Notes under the pieces: generated by a model | Told to the model about the DNA's origin: nothing | The model's input: only the letters and a program-made list of their open reading frames with translations | The model's database searches: none | Shown: positions 50,507-61,466 of the stretch, one piece after another | Numbering within the stretch: position 1 is the first letter of the stretch | How the letters are laid out: every line of letters starts with the position of its first letter | From: Mesaphorura yosii | Taxonomy: Eukaryota > Arthropoda > Collembola > Poduromorpha > Tullbergiidae | Direction of reading: 5' to 3' | Assembly: GCA_009869945.1 (NCBI GenBank) | Contig: WIXG01000158.1 | Location: forward strand, 107,973-171,972 | DNA length: 64,000 nucleotides | Translations under genes and position numbers: made by a program

Positions 50507-52514
50507 TTCCAAAGCGGCTAGCTGGCTGGATCAGCCTTTATAATCTCTTGCTGGCACTGGCAGTGATGAGATGGAAGCCTAGACTTATTGCTATCCACTC
50601 CACTTCTGATTGATTGGTTCAGATCAGTGAATCATCGTACGTATTTATCGCGACATTTAACATTGATTCATAAACTAACTCATAGCTCACTCACGAAGAG
50701 TTCGCTCTTCGATTAATGTTCAGGCTATCGTTCTGGATCGGTGTGAATCATAAATCGATAAATTCTTCTACGCAGTGCACACACACGCAATTTGTTATGA
50801 AAATTAATTCTGGAGTTAAATCTTTGAGATAGCTGCAGCCCATTCTGAAAGGTTGCGAAGTGTCACGTTTACGAAGACGAGTTTCCATTCAATTCACTGA
50901 TTGACTGTCTGGCGAGTCTGGCCGGAGCCTCTTCTGCCTTGGCTTGGCGTGAACTTTATCACCAGAAACTAATTAGTGGTTGCGGTTTCGGTTAGAATCA
51001 GTCTGCCACTACACTGCCAGGGCTTTGTTTTGTTTTGGCTGCTAACTTTAACTTCGCACTGGCTGGCGTAAATTAAAATTAACTGGCAACGACCGAAGAC
51101 GAACTGTGCGTGCCACTTTCGAGTATTTACGTCTGACTGGCCACTGACCGTCCGATTCCTGACGGATTAATTTTAGCTGCGATGCAGTCGGGTTGCAGTT
51201 GCAGGAAACGAGTTTATTTAATAGATAACGGGATTAAAACAATGAAGCAGGCAGGGATATTCATTTAATTTGTGATTGAGATGTGTGGTGGTGGTGTTAT
51301 TTTGGTATGTGGGTTCTTCCTTTCCTTTTGTACGATGCGAATCTCCCTGCCAGGCTCTGCTAGTGTGCTGGTTGCTCACTCCGCCTTGTTTTGCTGGCTC
51401 ATTCATTCATTCCAATGCAATCGGCTCTCCCATGCAGAAGATCGCATGCACTTTGCACTGCTGCGTCCACTTCACTGCACGCGAGTTGAGTCGCGACTAC
51501 CAAACGAGCCCCGAACCCCACCACCACGAAGAAGTAAGTAGGTAATCAAGTGAAGGAGCAATAAACTGGCTGCACTGCACGCACGCACGGAATCGTCATT
51601 GTCACTTCGTTCGTTCGTCCGAATGGACAATAGACGGGGGCCAGCCGTGAGCTTGGCGGAGGATGAACGTGGAATATGGAATGCAATTCGGGGCTCAAGC
51701 TACCATGTCCATGCCGAGCCGACTGCGGGCCATCCACGAGGTCGTGGATGGCCCGGTCCATTCGCGTTTATTTCCTAATTTTTGCATGCAGCTTAAAACA
51801 CTTTACACTACGACTAATTGCATAGTTGTGGGCGCAAATTGATCATTTTTGAGTAAGCGTGAAATTCTTCGCCCTGCACAGGGTCGAATAGTGAATTTCG
51901 GAACTTCAGTTTGTATTCGACACGACCGCACCATGCCTCCATGACGGGACGAGTCACCCGAGAACAATTTGAGACTTGTCGCTCGTGTCGGCTACGGCTT
52001 CCGCTCCTATCCGTGTATGTGTATTTAATGTTGGGAGCCCTTCTTGGTCCGCTACTACCGCTCTTTTGTTTCCGTACCGTATATCCGGCAGTATAAACCT
52101 CTGACGTATATTTTACACCGGGTCCCCAAAATATTGGCTAAGACCTCCATTTACGCCCTAAAATTATTTCCAACAGCAACACGTCAGTAAGAGGGCCTAT
52201 TAAATATTTCGGCTCATTTCGATTCACCGTGTTTAAAGTTTGAGGGTAGCAAAACCGCCCTCCGAATGAAATGTCTGTGCCCCGGCATTGCACAACGTAT
52301 TACGGTACGCGTGTGAAGTAAAGAAAAAGCGTTGTAGCCTTGTAGCGTAGCGTAGCGAGTTTCAACTTTGCAGTTGTTGAAAGAGCTTGTGTGGAGTGCA
52401 TTTCAGTACTGCGATTTATCCGGTCGGTGGTCGGTCGGCTTTCGAAGTGACTCTAAATCTAAAACTTTTACCCAGTGACTACGAGTTTGGAAGTTCATCC
52501 AATTGGAAGCAAGA
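50507..52514. other. Divergent intergenic region between Src64B and HDAC1
   Basis: Two kilobases holding both promoters and probably untranslated 5' exons. No obvious TATA box next to either ATG. Contains a 13-bp perfect inverted repeat at 51727-51754 and GTAGC/GTAGCGTAGC words near 52335-52355. No protein recognised. Confidence 0.5.
51727..51754. repeat. 13-bp perfect inverted repeat, 2-nt spacer
   Basis: GGGCCATCCACGA, spacer GG, then TCGTGGATGGCCC: a near-continuous 28-nt palindrome between two divergent genes. Confidence 0.8.
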
Positions 52515-55201
52515 ATGAGTTCCTCAGGGCACAGTCGCAAGAAAGTCTGCTATTATTACGATAGTAAGTCCATTAACATTAACATTGCTCCCGCTTCTCC
52601 GGATCTCGCTGCTTCAGGTATCGTATCTTACTGGAAACTGATACACGTTATCAGTAAGATGGCATGGAAAAGCAAAGAAGGGTAGAATTCGTGACAGGGA
52701 AGCTCTTTGCCACGATTTGTGTGGTTATTATAAGTTGACATGGAGTTAATTGTCGAAATTAGAATTAAGGCCCGTCTTGATCACCGTACACGTAGGATTT
52801 TTCATGCACCCAATTAATACGTATAATTGTCCAATTAACCCAAGCGCATTACTTAAATTGTGATCAATTAAGAGCATTTTGGTCCCTTTTGAGGGAATTA
52901 ATGTGTAATGATCAAAATTCATTATCTGCTTGGGGTTTCGATAAATTTTCGTCGGCCCGTCTTGATCACCGTACACACTTTTCTGGCTACGTCGGTGACT
53001 TCGTCTTCGGGGGCTCATATGAGACTATTGCAGACTGGCACTGACCAACGTTAACGATTTTGGAATTCTTGCTTACAGCTTAATCGTAATCAAGCTTAAT
53101 TAAATCTACAGGCGACATTGGCAACTACTACTATGGACAAGGACACCCGATGAAGCCCCATCGGATCCGTATGACGCACAATCTGCTCTTAAACTATGGA
53201 CTCTACCGAAAAATGGAAATCTACGTAAGTCAGAGGAGCAATTAAATAGGTGGACTTTCTAGCGATCAAAGTAGGCGCTATTCATAATTCTTGGCCCGGT
53301 TGTCACTTTCCAGCGTCCGCACAAGGCGACGGCAGAGGAAATGACAAAGTTCCACAGTGACGACTACATCCGATTCCTGCGAAGCATTCGACCGGACAAC
53401 ATGAGCGATTACAACAAGCAAATGCAGAGATGTAAGCAATTAAACTAAACTAATTGACCTTGCAGATTGCTGGGATGAATCTTAGTCTAATCTTGATTAT
53501 TAGTTAACGTCGGTGAGGACTGCCCAGTTTTTGACGGCCTATACGAGTTTTGCCAGCTGTCTGCTGGAGGCTCGGTGGCTGGAGCCGTTAAGCTGAACAA
53601 AAATGCTGCTGATATCGCCATCAACTGGGCTGGTGGTCTGCATCATGCGAAGAAGTCCGAGGCGTCAGGCTTCTGCTACGTCAACGACATCGTTCTGGCC
53701 ATCCTGGAATTGCTGAAGTATCACCAGCGTGTGTTGTACGTCGATATCGACATTCATCACGGGGACGGTGTCGAAGAAGCCTTCTACACAACAGACAGGG
53801 TCATGACAGTCTCATTTCACAAGTACGGCGAGTACTTCCCTGGAACGGGCGATTTGAGGGTGAGGATCCATAAAAATTGCAGTTCTGTTCAAAAATCGGT
53901 GGCTATCTAAGCCCTAAGTCAATTTTGTGTGTTCAGGACATTGGAGCCGGCAAAGGCAAATATTATGCCGTCAACTTCCCACTACGGGACGGAATCGACG
54001 ACGACTCCTTCGAGTCGATCTTCGCGCCCATTCTGTCGAAGGTCATGGACACGTATCAGCCGAGCGCCATCGTCCTCCAGTGCGGAGCCGATTCGCTGAC
54101 GGGTGATCGTCTTGGGTGTTTCAACCTGACACTCAAAGGTACGCCTCGCTCGCGCCAACGCCTGAATTCGTTGAACTAGCTTTCTTTGTATTTGAAATTT
54201 AAATTGCCAATGCCATTTGCAGGCCACGCCAAAAGTGTTGAGTTTATGAAGAAATACCAACTCCCGCTCCTCATCCTTGGCGGAGGCGGCTACACAATAC
54301 GAAACGTGGCTCGCTGCTGGACGTACGAAACTGCAGTGGCTCTGGGATCTGACATTGCGAATGAGCTGCCGTATAACGACTACTTCGAGTACTTTGGGCC
54401 GGACTTTAAGCTCCACATCAGCGCCTCAAACATGGCGAACCAGAACACGACCGAGTACCTGGACAAGATCAAAACCAGACTGTTTGAGAACTTGCGCATG
54501 CTCCCGTGCGCTCCTGGAGTTCAAATGACAGCGATTCCCGACGACGGAATCACAGTTGACGATCCGGAAGAGCTGGAGAAGGTGAAGTCCGACGAAAGAA
54601 TCTCGATCGTCGCATCAGACAAGAGAAATGCGCCAGGAAACGAGTACAGTGACTCGGAGGATGAAGGAGACGGTCGAAAAGACGAAAGGTAAGGAATGTC
54701 AAAGCCACAGATTTCTGAATTCATGGTGCCAAGACCCTAATTTTGAATTTCCCCCTCGCGACTTACAGGACGTTCAAGGCGAAGAAGAGGCTTCGTGCGG
54801 ACAACGGCGGGACTGAAACCAAGCCTCCGACCGACTCCATCGACGTTGACGGTCCGGCAGCGAAGGGAAAATCCGACTCCGTTGGGGGCAAGCAGGCGAA
54901 GCTCGAAGAACCGGCCGTGAAAGTTGAAGAGAACGGGCGGAAGAGCCCCGCAGCCGTCTCGGCGGACGCCAACGCCAAGCAACCTGGCTCGCCCGTCAAA
55001 TCGCCTGCGAACGCAACGCCAGCGGCGGCGGAGACTCCGATGGAAATTGAATCCTCGGCGGCTTCGGAAACCAACAGCACAAAGGAGCAGCATTCCACCC
55101 CAGCGACGACGGCGACAAACAACAGCAGCGGCAACAGCGTTGTAGTGACGAGCAGCAGCGCCTCCGTCGCTTCTCCAGAAGCGTCCAAGGCAGCAGCTTA
55201 G
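52515..55201 (+). CDS. HDAC1: Class I histone deacetylase HDAC1/Rpd3
   Basis: Zinc-dependent nuclear lysine deacetylase, catalytic core of the Sin3, NuRD and CoREST complexes. Coding exons: 52515-52563, 53112-53224, 53314-53431, 53504-53859, 53937-54138, 54223-54688, 54769-55201; phases give 578 residues. The N-terminus [16 protein letters not shown] aligns without gaps to human HDAC1, so catalytic positions keep the same numbering: His140/His141 in [14 protein letters not shown], Asp176 and His178 in DIDIHHGDG, and the active-site Tyr in [14 protein letters not shown]. Inositol-phosphate and Sin3-contact regions look conserved. The tail after residue 430 is longer than usual and is rich in Lys, then Ala/Ser/Thr/Asn ([14 protein letters not shown]), with acidic DSEDEGD serines that are potential CK2 sites. 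The first intron contains a 23-bp direct repeat. Confidence 0.97.
52769..52976. repeat. 23-bp direct repeats bounding a segment in HDAC1 intron 1
   Basis: The same 23-mer, starting GGCCCGTCTTGATCACCG and ending TACAC, occurs at 52769-52791 and 52954-52976, enclosing 162 nt of AT-rich sequence inside the intron 52564-53111. It may be a remnant of a small insertion or a local duplication. Confidence 0.75.
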
Positions 55202-55448
55202 CTAATGCTCTACTGTTTAGTTTAATTATTATTAATTAAATACGTAATTAAGTAATTAAGTGGTTGGTATAGACAAGAGACATGTTCCATAAATTTACGA
55301 GTATGACACGTTCCTCCTTTCTGTAAGCTGAAAACTGTAGTACTTCTGTATTTCGTTATCAGTTAATTAATTACACTTTAACTACAATTTACTTTACTCT
55401 AATGACCATAACATAAATTAAATGTATTGTGTTTGTGTACTAAGTTCC

Positions 55449-55454
55449 AATAAA
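55449..55454 (+). terminator. Poly(A) signal AATAAA of HDAC1
   Basis: AATAAA 248 nt after the HDAC1 stop and 37 nt before the stop of the convergent GH43 gene, so the two 3' UTRs probably meet or overlap. Confidence 0.65.
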
Positions 55455-55490
55455 ATATTTGATTTTATCCTGTGCGTACGTGCCTTTGAA

Positions 55491-56635
55491 TTATTCTCCG
55501 GATGGTGGCTGCATCGGCACTCCGAATCCGACCGGCCTTGGAAAAACGGGTGTGCCATCCAAATTGTAGAGGATCCGCTGGACCCTCGCCGTCCGGTTTC
55601 GTCCAGCTGCGTCTGGATTGTCCAGGTAGCTCTCGTCCATTGCGTGGTAGACTAGCCAGGACTCCGTTCGGTCCTTCGACGTCGTGACCGACCCGTGCCC
55701 CGGGCCGTACACGTGCTCGGCGCTGTTCGCATACAGCAAAGGCTCCGAGGCGACCTCTTTCCAGCTTGCGGGATCCAGCGGGTCAGCTGGAGCGTCGAGG
55801 TACAGCAAACTCATGCAGTACGTGTCGTCCCACGTCGAGGCGGCCGAGTAAAGCAGAAATGTCCGGTTCGCTCGGAGTGGAGTGCGCAGAACTTCTGGGC
55901 CTTCGACCGTCGTCCCCTCCCACGCGTACTGGGGCTCACGGAGGAGTACACGCGGGCCGGACGGGATTACGGCGTTCGCCATCGGCGCAATGTAGAGATT
56001 GGCACCGTACGGCCTCCCGCCCAAGTCTGCTTCGGGCCAACCCGACCAAATCAGATACAATTGGCCGGAGTCGCCGTCGATCAGCGGCGTGGCGTCGATG
56101 GCGAAGTAGTCTTCCTCCTGGAAAACGACCCTGCAGCATGCAGCGACATGGAAAAGCAAGGAAAAGTCAAGAATAGCATTCGGACTTCGAAAACATAAGG
56201 CGGGAGGATGTCAAGGGCTTACCTGACTGGCCAGCTGTAATTTCCGAACGGATCCTCTGGCGACTCGGAGCGGAGCACGTAAATTCGGTGGTTGTCGTCG
56301 ACTCCATCGTCCATCGTGAAGTAAATGTAAAACGAACCCCGGATCCAGTGAAGCTCGGGCGCGAAGAGGTTGTCCATGCCTGGCGGGGCCTCGTAAATCA
56401 GCCGCCGCTCCGCCTGACGCCAGTCAGATAGAATCGGGCTCCGCAGCATGTAAAGCTGGGTGTGGCTGTCGGAGAGAGTCATGTAGTAGTATCCATCGAC
56501 CTCGGAGTGGAAGACAAACGGGTCCGGCGAGCTGTACGGGAGCACGGGGTTCGTAAATTGGGCAGTCGCCGATTTCCCAGTCAGGCAGACTATCAGCAGC
56601 AGCAGCAAAAAAATTCGCTGGAAACCTGAAGCCAT
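55491..56635 (-). CDS. Secreted glycoside hydrolase family 43 enzyme (arabinanase/xylosidase-like)
   Basis: Predicted to hydrolyse arabinose- or xylose-containing plant polysaccharides outside the cell. Two exons: 56635-56223 and 56130-55491, joined by a 92-nt GT-AG intron in phase 2; 350 residues. Signal peptide with LLLLLIVCLTG (about residues 1-25). The GH43 triad is visible: catalytic base Asp38 in NPVLPYSSPDPFVF, pKa-modulating Asp150 in FAIDATPLIDGDSGQLYLIWSG, and acid Glu214 in TTVEGPEVL. Further five-blade propeller motifs are DNLFAPELHWI, AEHVYGPGHGS and WLVYHA. The length equals a single-domain GH43 with no carbohydrate-binding module. GH43 is common in bacteria and fungi and rare in animals, so ancient horizontal transfer is likely. 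The intron and conserved animal genes on both sides argue against contamination. Exact substrate not determined. Confidence 0.92.
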
Positions 56636-57666
56636 TGTCGTTTCTAATTTTGGTGAGTTAAACTGTTAAACTAACGCTGCTGGTGTGCTGGCTGCCTGTG
56701 ACTGGGAGGATCCAGGAAGATGAAAGTACTTCAAAATTCTGTTGATTGCAGGTGCGAAAAGAGGGAGAGTGACATTATCAGGCTAATCAAATACCAGAAC
56801 AGAGATGTGTAACTTCAATTTGCACTTGAACCTACAAATTCAGTAAATTGGAGTTGCTCGTCATGGAATACTGGAATCTGAGTCACTGGAGCGTGTACTT
56901 GCACTTGAAATGAATGAAATCCGTCCGGTGCCGCCCCCGCAAAGTACAATATTGCCTTTTACGGCTATGAGAAAGGGCGTAATCAACAGTAATCCGTCGT
57001 TTACTTATGTGACATGCCACTGCCACAACAGCATGGCTTGGTTGGCCCGAAGTAGGCCAACCCCTGTAGATAACTGCGGTTGTCGGCTGTGGCTTTATAT
57101 TTGCACTCGCGTACTCATGAATCGTGTTGTTTACCATTTGCAATTCTGGCAGGGACGAAAATGAGATTAGAAATTATTCAGAGATGGAAAAGTTCAGACA
57201 GATCTCCACTGAGTGCTGAAATGCTGACTGATTGACTGATGAGTTGCCAGTGATCAGTGAACGTGACTCACATTCAATTCCTATTACAGGTAATGTAATG
57301 TACCTGTAACGTAACGGTAATTATTCAACATCCTGTTTCAGCGTTAGCAATACAATTACTGCAAAGAACTGCACTGCACTGGAACAGATTCAGTTTAAAT
57401 CAATCAACTCAACCAGCGAGGCTCCACCGCCTGCCTGCGCCTACCAGTTCGTGCTTCATCATTAATTTTCAAGACTTCACTTACAAGACCTCCAGAACTA
57501 CTAAGATAGTTTATCTTCTTTGTGATTTTGAACTGAAATTGAACGGCATCCCAATGAAGAGCGAATCGTGAAAGAAACAACTTCAGCTTCAAGAACCAAT
57601 AAATCAAACTGCGATCAACAAGATTAAACTGATTCATAGAGTGGTTAATTCGTTGTGATTTGAACA
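56636..57666. other. Divergent intergenic region between GH43 and SLC34 genes
   Basis: About 1 kb with no coding feature recognised. Holds the GH43 and SLC34 promoters and 5' UTRs. A GTAACGTAACG-like word lies near 57300-57320. No TATA box could be assigned. Confidence 0.45.
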
Positions 57667-59753
57667 ATGTCAACGGCGGCATTGAATTCCAGAAGACGAG
57701 ACTTGGAGTTGTCGGAACAGGAGCATGATCAGGAATTGGATCCAGACGAGGTAAATTGGCTTGACTTTGAAGCTTATTAGTTGGCTGAAGTTAAGTTATT
57801 CCTTTTGCTTCAGGACACTCCGTCCACATCCGCGCCCACCAAACCACCGCTACCCCTCACCCGTGGCGACCGGATCTTCAACGTCTGCCTGAACATCTGC
57901 AAAGGACTCGCCCTGGTGGGGCTCCTTTACTTCTTTGTCTGTTCTCTCGATCTGCTCTCGCTCGGGTTCCGCCTCCTCGGCGGGCGGACGGCCGGTGAAA
58001 TCTTTCGCCAGAGCGACCTTCTCCAGAATCCCGTCTTCGGAGTCATGATTGGCATCCTGACAACGATTCTCGTTCAGAGCTCGTCCACGGCGACTTCCAT
58101 CATCGTCAGCATGGTTGCTGCCAACTGTAAGTCTGTGTGTGAGCCCTCGGGGGCTTTTTAGACTCTGTGCAGACCATTTTTCATTCCGGTCTTGTTTTTC
58201 TTCCAGTTTTGACCGTACAAATCGCCATCCCACTGATAATGGGCGCTAACATTGGCACGTCGATAACAAACACAATCGTCGCCTTCTCGCAAGCGCAGAA
58301 TCGCGAAAATTTCGAGCGGGCGTTCGCTGGCGCCACAATTCTGGACATGTTTAACTGGCTCGCCGTGATTGTGCTCCTACCGATCGAAGCGATTTCAGGC
58401 TACTTGTACCATTTTTCGCTGGCGCTCACGAAAGCAATCCTCCCCGAGCAGCAATCAGGCGGCCAAATCCAGCTGTTATCCGTCCTAACGAAGCCTTTCG
58501 TCAACCTCATTCTGGAGCTGGACAAAGACGTGCTGCAGTGCTGGTCAACGCCGAATTGCACGGAGCACGACGGTGCTTCGTTGCTCAAAAAGTACTGCAG
58601 GGAACGCGAAATCGTGGTGAAGACGCGGGAAATTTTCTACTCCCTCGACGAAAATGCGCAGCCGCAAACCGTGCTATTCGACGACTCCGTCGGAATCATG
58701 CGAGAAGAGTGCCAATTCATTTTCGCGGGGACTCCGCTCAGCGACGTGGCAGTGGGCGCCATCGTCCTCGTTTCGTCACTGCTCGTCCTCACATTCTGCC
58801 TCGTCATGATCGTCAAGCTCCTCAGCTCAATTCTCCAAGGCCACATGGCGGACGTGGTTCGAAAGACGCTCAACGCAAAGCTGCCGTACGTACCCTGGCT
58901 CACGGGCTACATCGCCATTCTCGTAGGCGCTTTCATGACCTTTCTCGTGCAGTCCAGCTCGGTCTTCACCTCCGCCCTGACTCCGCTCGTGGGCTTGGGC
59001 CTGATTAGCTTAGAGACTGTGTACCCCCTCACCCTTGGCGCCAACATCGGAACGACCACGACGGCATTGTTTGCATCGATGGCCGTCGAGGGCGACGCCC
59101 TTTTCCCATCCATTCAGGTAAAAAGCGCGAAATTCGAAAGCCACATGCAAAGAAAAATTGTGATTTTTTTTCAGATTGCACTCTGTCACCTTCTTTTCAA
59201 TGTAACCGGGATCATTTTATTCTACCCGGTCCCATTCATGCGGTTCCCGATTCGAATGGCTAAATTTTTAGGCGCGAAAACCGCAAAGTACAGGTGGTTT
59301 GCAATACTATACATGATTGGTATGTTTGTCATCCTACCGTTAATTACAATTAGCCTGTCCCTAGCTGGAACAGCGTTTATCATTACATTTATCGTGCTAG
59401 CAGCTATTCCAATACTGTTTGTTATAATTATTAATTGTGTACGGGCTCGGAAGCCGGGAATTCTGCCACCTGTGCTCAGAACTTGGAAGTGGGTGCCGAA
59501 ACCGTTAAGAAGCTTAGGATACTACGATAGCATTTGCGTGAAAATGATGTCCTGCTGCAAATGCTGCGGTGGCGGTGGCAGTCGTCGGGGCAGCAGCCAG
59601 GAAAAGGCGGCCGGTGTCCAAATTGGCGTCGACAGCGACGATGGACACGCAAATGAAGCCTCTACCGACGTTGACGAAGAAAATAATTTAAAATCTAGTT
59701 TAAGCGTCCAAAAAGCCCGCGCGCGCTCTAAACCTTCAGAAACATTAGTCTAG
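57667..59753 (+). CDS. SLC34: Sodium-dependent phosphate cotransporter, SLC34 (NaPi-II) family
   Basis: Plasma-membrane importer coupling phosphate uptake to sodium. Coding exons: 57667-57750, 57814-58126, 58207-59117, 59175-59753; 628 residues with consistent phases. The two inverted repeats carry the hallmark QSSS motifs: [12 protein letters not shown] (about residue 120) and [11 protein letters not shown] (about 380). Each is followed by the matching GANIGTS/GANIGTT helix-break segment ([25 protein letters not shown]). Between them is the large extracellular loop with [11 protein letters not shown], whose NCT is a glycosylation site, and cysteines for the loop disulfide. The C-terminus has the family's Cys cluster [10 protein letters not shown]. 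The last intron (59118-59174) is only 57 nt, stop-free and in frame. The stop lies 12 nt from an antisense receptor fragment. Confidence 0.94.
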
Positions 59754-59764
59754 CAATTAAAATC

Positions 59765-60172
59765 CTAGTTTCTAATATTAAATCCACTACCCGCCTTGTC
59801 CTGTCCAGGCGCCTCATGAGCCTCAAGTCCATAATTGGCGAACCCATGTGCCAAACTCTGAAGTCTTTGGTGTACACGGACTCGAATTGATTTCCTATGA
59901 AAATGAATGTACTCGAGAGTAAGCAGAATGCAGGTTACACCCAGCATGCTACCGCAGACTTGGAATATAAGCATGACTCTTGAATTTATTGAGATGGGAG
60001 GCGGCTCACCATTTCTTCTGCGGTCGTCCCTGCAATTGTTGGCATTACGCTGTTTGAGGGTTTGAAGAGTTATCAAGGAAGCATCAAGTCCTTCCCAAAT
60101 TGTTATAAGTCCGACTTCCATGTACTGTTTCATCTTCTTGGCCATTTCATGGCTTGGAAATCTTGAACGAGT
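59765..60172 (-). pseudogene. C-terminal fragment of an ionotropic-receptor-like (IR/iGluR) gene, truncated
   Basis: A minus-strand frame of about 135 residues resembles the end of arthropod ionotropic receptors: an amphipathic stretch with MKQYMEVGLITIW, as in the second ligand-binding lobe, a spacer, then ISINSRVMLIFQVCG leading to one membrane helix ending LEYIHFH, then a short basic tail and a stop. There is no ligand core or pore. Upstream of about 60172 the frame hits a stop and the other strand becomes transposase-like, so the gene is cut there. It could instead be a genuine last exon whose upstream exons lie beyond the transposon debris, but no splice acceptor was identified. Family assignment rests on shape and motif, not on catalytic residues. 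Confidence 0.5.
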
Positions 60173-60680
60173 ACAAGTTTACAGGGAAAGGTGAAGAGTT
60201 CCTGCTTTTTGACTCAAAAGACGAGAATTGGATTCTGATGTTTGCCACGCAAGCCAACCTGGGAGTCATGAAGCATTGGTACTACGACGGGACTTTTAAG
60301 AGTGCTCCAAAAATCCAACTTTTCCAGTTCTCAATCTTCGGAGAAATGGACGGAACCTTTGTCCCACTTGTATACTGCTTGCTTCCTAACAAGACCGAAG
60401 AGTCATATGACACTGTATTCTATAGGCTCTTCGAACTCATGGATGAGCCTACTACAGTTATGAGTCATTATGAGAAAGCTTCATTGAACGCGTTCAAGAA
60501 ATACTTTTCCACAACTACACAAAGAGGCTGCTTTTTTCACTGTCAACAGTGCTAATGGAGAAAAGTGCAACAGGATGGCGAACTTCTTCGAAATTACAGG
60601 AATGACTCGCGCTTTGGTTTCCATTTCAAATATTTCGCAACCTTGACCGATTTAAATACGTTAAATCAACAAAATCATTA
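60154..60680 (+). mobile_element. MULE-type transposase fragment (degenerate)
   Basis: Encodes the central DDE segment of a Mutator-like transposase: HWYYDGTFKSAPK with the first catalytic Asp, FSIFGEMDGTFVPLVYCLLPNKTEESYD, then YEKASLNAFKKYF and RGCFFHCQQ. A TAA at 60553-60555 interrupts the frame, after which it continues in frame with WRKVQQDGELLRNYRND to about 60680. The N-terminal FLYWCH domain and the rest of the transposase are missing. It sits back-to-back against the receptor fragment at 59765-60172. Confidence 0.85.
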
Positions 60681-61276
60681 GAAAATTAACCTTTAATAAT
60701 TCATAACTCAGTCAAATCAAGAGCAAACTCGAAAATCTTTGCGGATGGCACATCTACATTTTTCAGAGAGTACGTGTGCCAATTTTTGTGAAGTTCGGTT
60801 CATTGGTTCAAAGTTATGAATGGAACAGACAAACACGATTTGTGTCGAATAAGAAGGGCTTTGCTTACGCTTCGCCCAACAAATGAGCGTTGGATTACAG
60901 GTAAAAATTTATAAGAGCAATGCTGGGAAAACGGAGACACCTTATAAAAGAAGAAGAGCAGCCTGCAGGAGCGGGAGGAGCCCCAGCCGTGCTGCGATGC
61001 CGAGCGGAGTGTCCCCCGAACGAGATCAGGTCATTTGCCCGACTAATTAATAAAACTTGAACTTCCGGTAATTGAGAATAAGTACTGACACACTTAATTG
61101 ATTTTATTTTAATTAAAATATTTTTTAAAATTATTTACGAAAACAACTAAATTATAGAACAACCTTGCCAAGAAATTAGATTGTTTGTTATTTCTGACTG
61201 AGCGTGTTAATATTCTGTCCATAATAGAAAGATGCTGCACACAGATGTCCTAATGAAGGAATGATATATTAATACT
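60681..61276. other. Non-coding stretch between the two transposase remnants
   Basis: AT-rich sequence without a recognised protein. Probably decayed transposon DNA, because it lies between two MULE remnants, but no terminal inverted repeat was identified. Confidence 0.4.
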
Positions 61277-61431
61277 CGATTTTCAATTCTCGATAGTTTT
61301 CTGTTTGTGGTTCAGTTGTGTTGTGAGTTCCAGCAAGGACGGTGTATTCTTTCTTTTCGATTTTCGATAGCTTTCTGTTTGTGTGGCTCATTTGTGCTGT
61401 AATTCCAGCGAGGACGAACCCTTCTTTCGGA
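61277..61431. repeat. Two imperfect tandem units of about 75-80 bp upstream of the FLYWCH/MULE element
   Basis: Unit 1 (61277-61357) and unit 2 (61358-61431) share the order CGATTTTC, CGATAG, TTTCTGTTTGTG, TTGTG, TTCCAGC and AGGACG, ending in a TTCTTTC tract. They sit directly before the element's start codon at about 61467 and may be its promoter or subterminal repeat. Confidence 0.65.
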
Positions 61432-61466
61432 TCTCTGTAAGTTCAACTATTTATTATTTTTTTAAA

